From Myxococcales bacterium (GTDB taxonomy: Bacteria; Myxococcota_A; Polyangia; Polyangiales; Ga0077539), in contig JAEUKI010000095.1 of the NCBI GenBank assembly GCA_016793325.1, forward strand, positions 62,001 through 126,000: a stretch of 64,000 nucleotides of DNA, written 5' to 3'. Position numbers and translations under genes: made by a program. Below, piece by piece: positions 61,746 to 64,000 of the stretch; the stretch's first letter is position 1, and each line of letters opens with the position of its first letter. The notes beneath the pieces are model-generated. The model did no database searches, had not been told where the DNA came from, and worked only from the letters and a program-made list of their open reading frames with translations.

Positions 61746-62320
61746 GGCAGCAAGCGCTCATCATTCGTCAGCTGCGGCTGTCCCCCACCTTCAGTTGGGG
61801 GCAGCGAGGCCAATGCTGTACGCCGCAAGCGGCGCACACAGATTCGAGACAGCGAGACGGCGAGAAGGCACAACAGAGAGGAACACCGCTTTACAAGTGG
61901 CGCAAATGCTCCCAATCGCGAAGTGCGGCGCACGGACCGACTCTCGCTGCCCCCACCTTCAGTTCTCAGGATTGACCTCATCTCGAATTCGGCAGGCGCC
62001 GCAGAAAGTCCAGTCCAATTCCAATGGAGCACACAGCCGGGAGACGAGCGCCCGGCCTTTGCGCGACGGGGTCGCGAAGCGGCCAGGGCGTCCGCCTGGC
62101 CTTCGCGATCGTCTCGCCCGAGACTCGAGCCACCCAGCGATCGATCGCGGCGAGGCGTCGCAAGTTTCCAGCAGATCGCTTGGTGGATCGCGTTGAATCG
62201 TGGTGCCTGGGTAGGTCCGGCGGACGCCGAGCCCGCTCCGCGGAGCGCAAAGGCCGGGCGCTCGTCTCCCGGCTGTGTGCTGAAGGTGGGGGCCAGCCGC
62301 ATGATGAATGCTTGCCGCTC
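61746..62320. repeat. Palindromic element of about 575 bases with a perfect 36-base inner inverted repeat
   Basis: Outer arms are imperfect: AGCAAGCGCTCATCATTCG to CCCCCACCTTCAG at about 61748-61794, and CTGAAGGTGGGGGCC to ATGATGAATGCTTGC near 62280-62314. An inner pair GGGGGCAGCGAG/CTCGCTGCCCCC joins 61798 to 61960. The strongest pair is 36 bases, perfect, at 62029-62064 (starting GCACACAGCCGGGAGACGAG) and 62245-62280. It has no transposase and no other copy in the window. It resembles a MITE or structured RNA region. Confidence 0.7.
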
Positions 62321-62346
62321 CCCCCCCTCCCGCGCCCCGCGCTCCT

Positions 62347-62892
62347 CTAGCGCCCCGCGATCACCGCGCCGTGCACCTCGCGCAGCGCGCGAACGACGCG
62401 ATCGAACACGGCCTTCGGGAGCACGGCGCCCTCGCGGCGAACGCGCGACGCGTCGACGTCGATGAGCCGGTCGAGCTTCACGTAGCTCACGCGGCCTTCG
62501 CGGTCCCACGGGCCGGCGCCGAGCTCGATTTGTGCTGCTCGCTCGTGGCGCTTGCTCGTGAGCGCGACGCCGACGAGCGATCCGTCGCGGCGGCCGATGA
62601 GCAAGACGGGGCGGTCTTTTCCCTGCGAGGGGTCGTCTTCGTACGAGACCCAGGTCCATACGATTTCGCCGGGATCCGCCTCGCCGTCGAGCGAGGGCGC
62701 GTACTCGACGCGAACGCGTTCGTCGCGCTCGTCGCGGGCGGGGGCGCGCTCTTGCTTCGGCTTCGATCGCGCGGCGCGCGGCTCCTTGCGGGACGGAGGC
62801 TTGTCGCGCCCAGACGGGAGCTTCTTGCGTGGTGACTTGCCGCCGAACAGCGACTGAAGCGCGCGGAGGATCCAGCGAAACAACGCGATCAC
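62347..62892 (-). CDS. PemK/MazF-like protein with basic N-terminal extension
   Basis: 181 residues. The first 65 are a short amphipathic start (MIALFRWILRALQSLF) and a Lys/Arg/Pro-rich stretch (KSPRKKLPSGRDKPPSRKEPR). The PemK/MazF fold runs from about 75 to 180: DPGEIVWTWVSYEDDPSQGKDRPVLLIGRRDGSLVGVALTSK, then SYVKLDRLIDVDASRVRREGAVLPKAVFDRVVRAL. MazF proteins are ribonucleases usually paired with an antitoxin, which is not next to this gene. Extended stand-alone PemK-like proteins occur in GC-rich bacteria and may have lost toxin action. It is 16 bases downstream of the second PlsC gene. Confidence 0.78.
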   Translation of the reverse strand: MIALFRWILRALQSLFGGKSPRKKLPSGRDKPPSRKEPRAARSKPKQERAPARDERDERVRVEYAPSLDGEADPGEIVWTWVSYEDDPSQGKDRPVLLIGRRDGSLVGVALTSKRHERAAQIELGAGPWDREGRVSYVKLDRLIDVDASRVRREGAVLPKAVFDRVVRALREVHGAVIAGR

Positions 62893-62908
62893 GATCGCAG
62901 CGCTCCTC

Positions 62909-63667
62909 TCAGCGATCGAGCAGCGCGCGCGCGCGCTTGACGAGGGCGATCACTTCTTGGCGGGTGCGTTCGGACTCGTCGCGGGACGGGCCGAGCGCGC
63001 GCGCTTCGCCGATGACCATCGCGCACCGCACCGAGCGGAGCGCGGCCACTTTGGACAAGTGCGCGCCAAACGACTTCTCGATGTACTGCGCGGCTGGCTC
63101 GTACGCGACGCCGACGGGCTGAACCAGCACCGGCAGGTCCTTGCCTGCGACGAACGCCCCAGGATGAAACGGACGAATATCGTCGCCCGGATACGTCGTG
63201 CCCTCGGGAAACACGAGCACGGTCTCCCGTTCTTTGAGGGCTTTTCGCATGGCTTTGACAGCGCCCGCGCGAGAGTTGGTGTCCGAGCGATCGACGAAGA
63301 GCGTCCCCAGGTGCTTCGCGCACGCCCCTACGACGGGCCACTGCGACAAGTCCGCGCGCGAGAGAAACACCCCCGCGAAGCGCGAGCCGAGCAGCGGGAT
63401 GTCGAGCCCCGAGCGGTGGTTGCTCACGACGATGCGCCCCTGTTCGCTCTGCGTCGCCTCGCCCTCTTGGAGCACGGTCACCGAGAACACCTCGAGGCAC
63501 CGCCCGAGGAAGCGCCGAAAGTGACGCTGTCGCATCGCGCGTCGCGCCTCGGGGGCGACGGTCTTCTCGCGGGCGAGCAACCAACTGTACGAGCTCGCGA
63601 CGAGGGCGCCGACTGCGGCGGTGCGAGCGGCGCGTCGGGCGCGTGCGATCGGGTCGACTTCGTCCAT
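62909..63667 (-). CDS. 1-acyl-sn-glycerol-3-phosphate acyltransferase (PlsC-like), copy 2
   Basis: 252 residues from ATG 63667 (MDEVDPIARARRAART). One hydrophobic N-terminal segment (AAVGALVASSYSWLLA) leads to the catalytic NHRSGLDIPLLG near residue 107 (H-x4-D). FVDRSDTNSRAGAVKAMRKAL near 145 and the motif III VLVFPEGTTYPG near 172 follow, then LPVLVQPVGVAYE. All key residues are present, so it is probably a true phosphatidic-acid-forming acyltransferase at the inner membrane. It diverges from the MoaD-like gene across 52 bases and is followed closely by the MazF-like gene. Confidence 0.88.
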   Translation of the reverse strand: MDEVDPIARARRAARTAAVGALVASSYSWLLAREKTVAPEARRAMRQRHFRRFLGRCLEVFSVTVLQEGEATQSEQGRIVVSNHRSGLDIPLLGSRFAGVFLSRADLSQWPVVGACAKHLGTLFVDRSDTNSRAGAVKAMRKALKERETVLVFPEGTTYPGDDIRPFHPGAFVAGKDLPVLVQPVGVAYEPAAQYIEKSFGAHLSKVAALRSVRCAMVIGEARALGPSRDESERTRQEVIALVKRARALLDR

Positions 63668-63719
63668 CGATGGGCGAAAGGTATCGCGCGGCGAAAAGGT
63701 TTCGTACCCTCTTCGCGCG

Positions 63720-63989
63720 ATGGTCACCGTCGAGTTCACGAAGAACCTCGCGCGTCACGTCGAGTGCCCCTCGAAGCGCGTCGCGGGGGCGACGGTGGCC
63801 GAGGCGCTCGACGCGTATTTCGCTGAGATTCCTGCGGTGAAAGCGTACGTCCTCGACGAGCAAGGCGCGGTGCGACACCACGTCGTCGTGTTCGTGGACG
63901 GCGCGATGGTCCCGCGAAAGCAAGCGCTCTCCGAGCCCCTCTCGGAGGGCAGCGTCGTCAGCGTGATGCAGGCGCTGTCGGGCGGATAG
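63720..63989 (+). CDS. MoaD/ThiS-family ubiquitin-like protein
   Basis: 89 residues from ATG 63720 (MVTVEFTKNLARHVECPSKR). The beta-grasp fold is shown by VTVEFTKNL, ATVAEALDAYFAEIP, VVVFVDGAMV and VVSVMQALSGG. The C-terminal Gly-Gly is the site that is adenylated and turned into a thiocarboxylate in MoaD and ThiS. Its partner (MoeB/ThiF-like or a target enzyme) is probably further right, outside the window. It could serve molybdopterin, thiamine or cysteine biosynthesis. Confidence 0.85.
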   Translation: MVTVEFTKNLARHVECPSKRVAGATVAEALDAYFAEIPAVKAYVLDEQGAVRHHVVVFVDGAMVPRKQALSEPLSEGSVVSVMQALSGG

Positions 63990-64000
63990 CGCACATACAA

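Larger units (their letters stand above)
61517..62346. other. Non-coding region with nested inverted repeats
   Basis: 830 bases between the PlsC-like gene and the MazF-like gene. From about 61632 to 62320 it is a series of inverted pairs listed separately. Open frames on both strands here translate the same repeat arms and have no protein character. I regard it as a fold-rich, possibly mobile, non-coding segment. Confidence 0.6.

Noticed and set aside
61604..62659. Open frames of 123-312 codons on both strands
   Set aside because: They read through inverted-repeat arms, giving the same peptide in mirrored positions, and one overlaps the MazF-like gene antisense.

Overview
The window comes from a very GC-rich, large-genome bacterium. 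Many proteins carry a lipobox followed by a low-complexity Asp/Ala/Ser linker. Other pointers are paired acyl-CoA dehydrogenases, a VWA lipoprotein, zf-PARP and WGR proteins, and a formylglycine-enzyme-like lipoprotein. Together they suggest Myxococcota (Polyangia, Sandaracinus-like). This placement is inferred from gene style; there is no rRNA in the window. Genes are dense, on both strands, mostly single or in pairs. There is no phage, plasmid or CRISPR locus.

Layout. 0-9.3 kb: a DUF2330 protein cut by the left edge, a VWA lipoprotein, a HAD-like protein, a MATE exporter, a TM2 protein, an enoyl-CoA hydratase/isomerase, a Gre factor, an alpha/beta-hydrolase-like protein and an AraC-MGMT fusion. 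9.3-19.7 kb: an array of 95-base palindromic units (diverged single copy at 12.2 kb), an SDR, two paralogous zf-PARP-type proteins, a Ser/Asp-rich mini-lipoprotein, the helicase HrpB and a 1102-residue protein ending in a WGR-like domain. 19.7-30.1 kb: a VTT membrane protein, a REP-associated tyrosine transposase (RAYT) between its REP sequences, a Rieske oxygenase, a TraB/GumN pair, MurB, tRNA-Ala(GGC), a TAXI-type binding protein and an FGE-fold lipoprotein. 30.2-38.5 kb: two acyl-CoA dehydrogenase genes that share the same operator palindrome, more REP elements, a frameshifted gene between two of them, and an epimerase. 38.6-48.9 kb: lipoproteins, a sigma factor diverging from a zinc alcohol dehydrogenase, a translationally coupled diheme cytochrome/outer-surface pair, and a LysR regulator diverging from a quinone reductase. 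48.9-53.3 kb: an RND pump pair. 53.4-64 kb: two GMC oxidoreductases, one a cholesterol-oxidase-like lipoprotein and one with a four-Cys motif plus a small subunit as in FAD-glucose dehydrogenase, two PlsC acyltransferases, a MazF-like toxin, a MoaD-like protein and a 0.7-kb non-coding region of nested inverted repeats.

How they work together. The operator-linked dehydrogenases, the isomerase and the epimerase point to a fatty-acid degradation regulon whose TetR-type regulator lies elsewhere. The most unusual material is the length-conserved palindromic family (9.3 and 12.2 kb), the zf-PARP/WGR cluster around it, and the RAYT/REP system with non-autonomous copies at 33.7 and 35.3 kb. Because GC is high, long spurious open frames run antisense to nearly every gene; these were left out.
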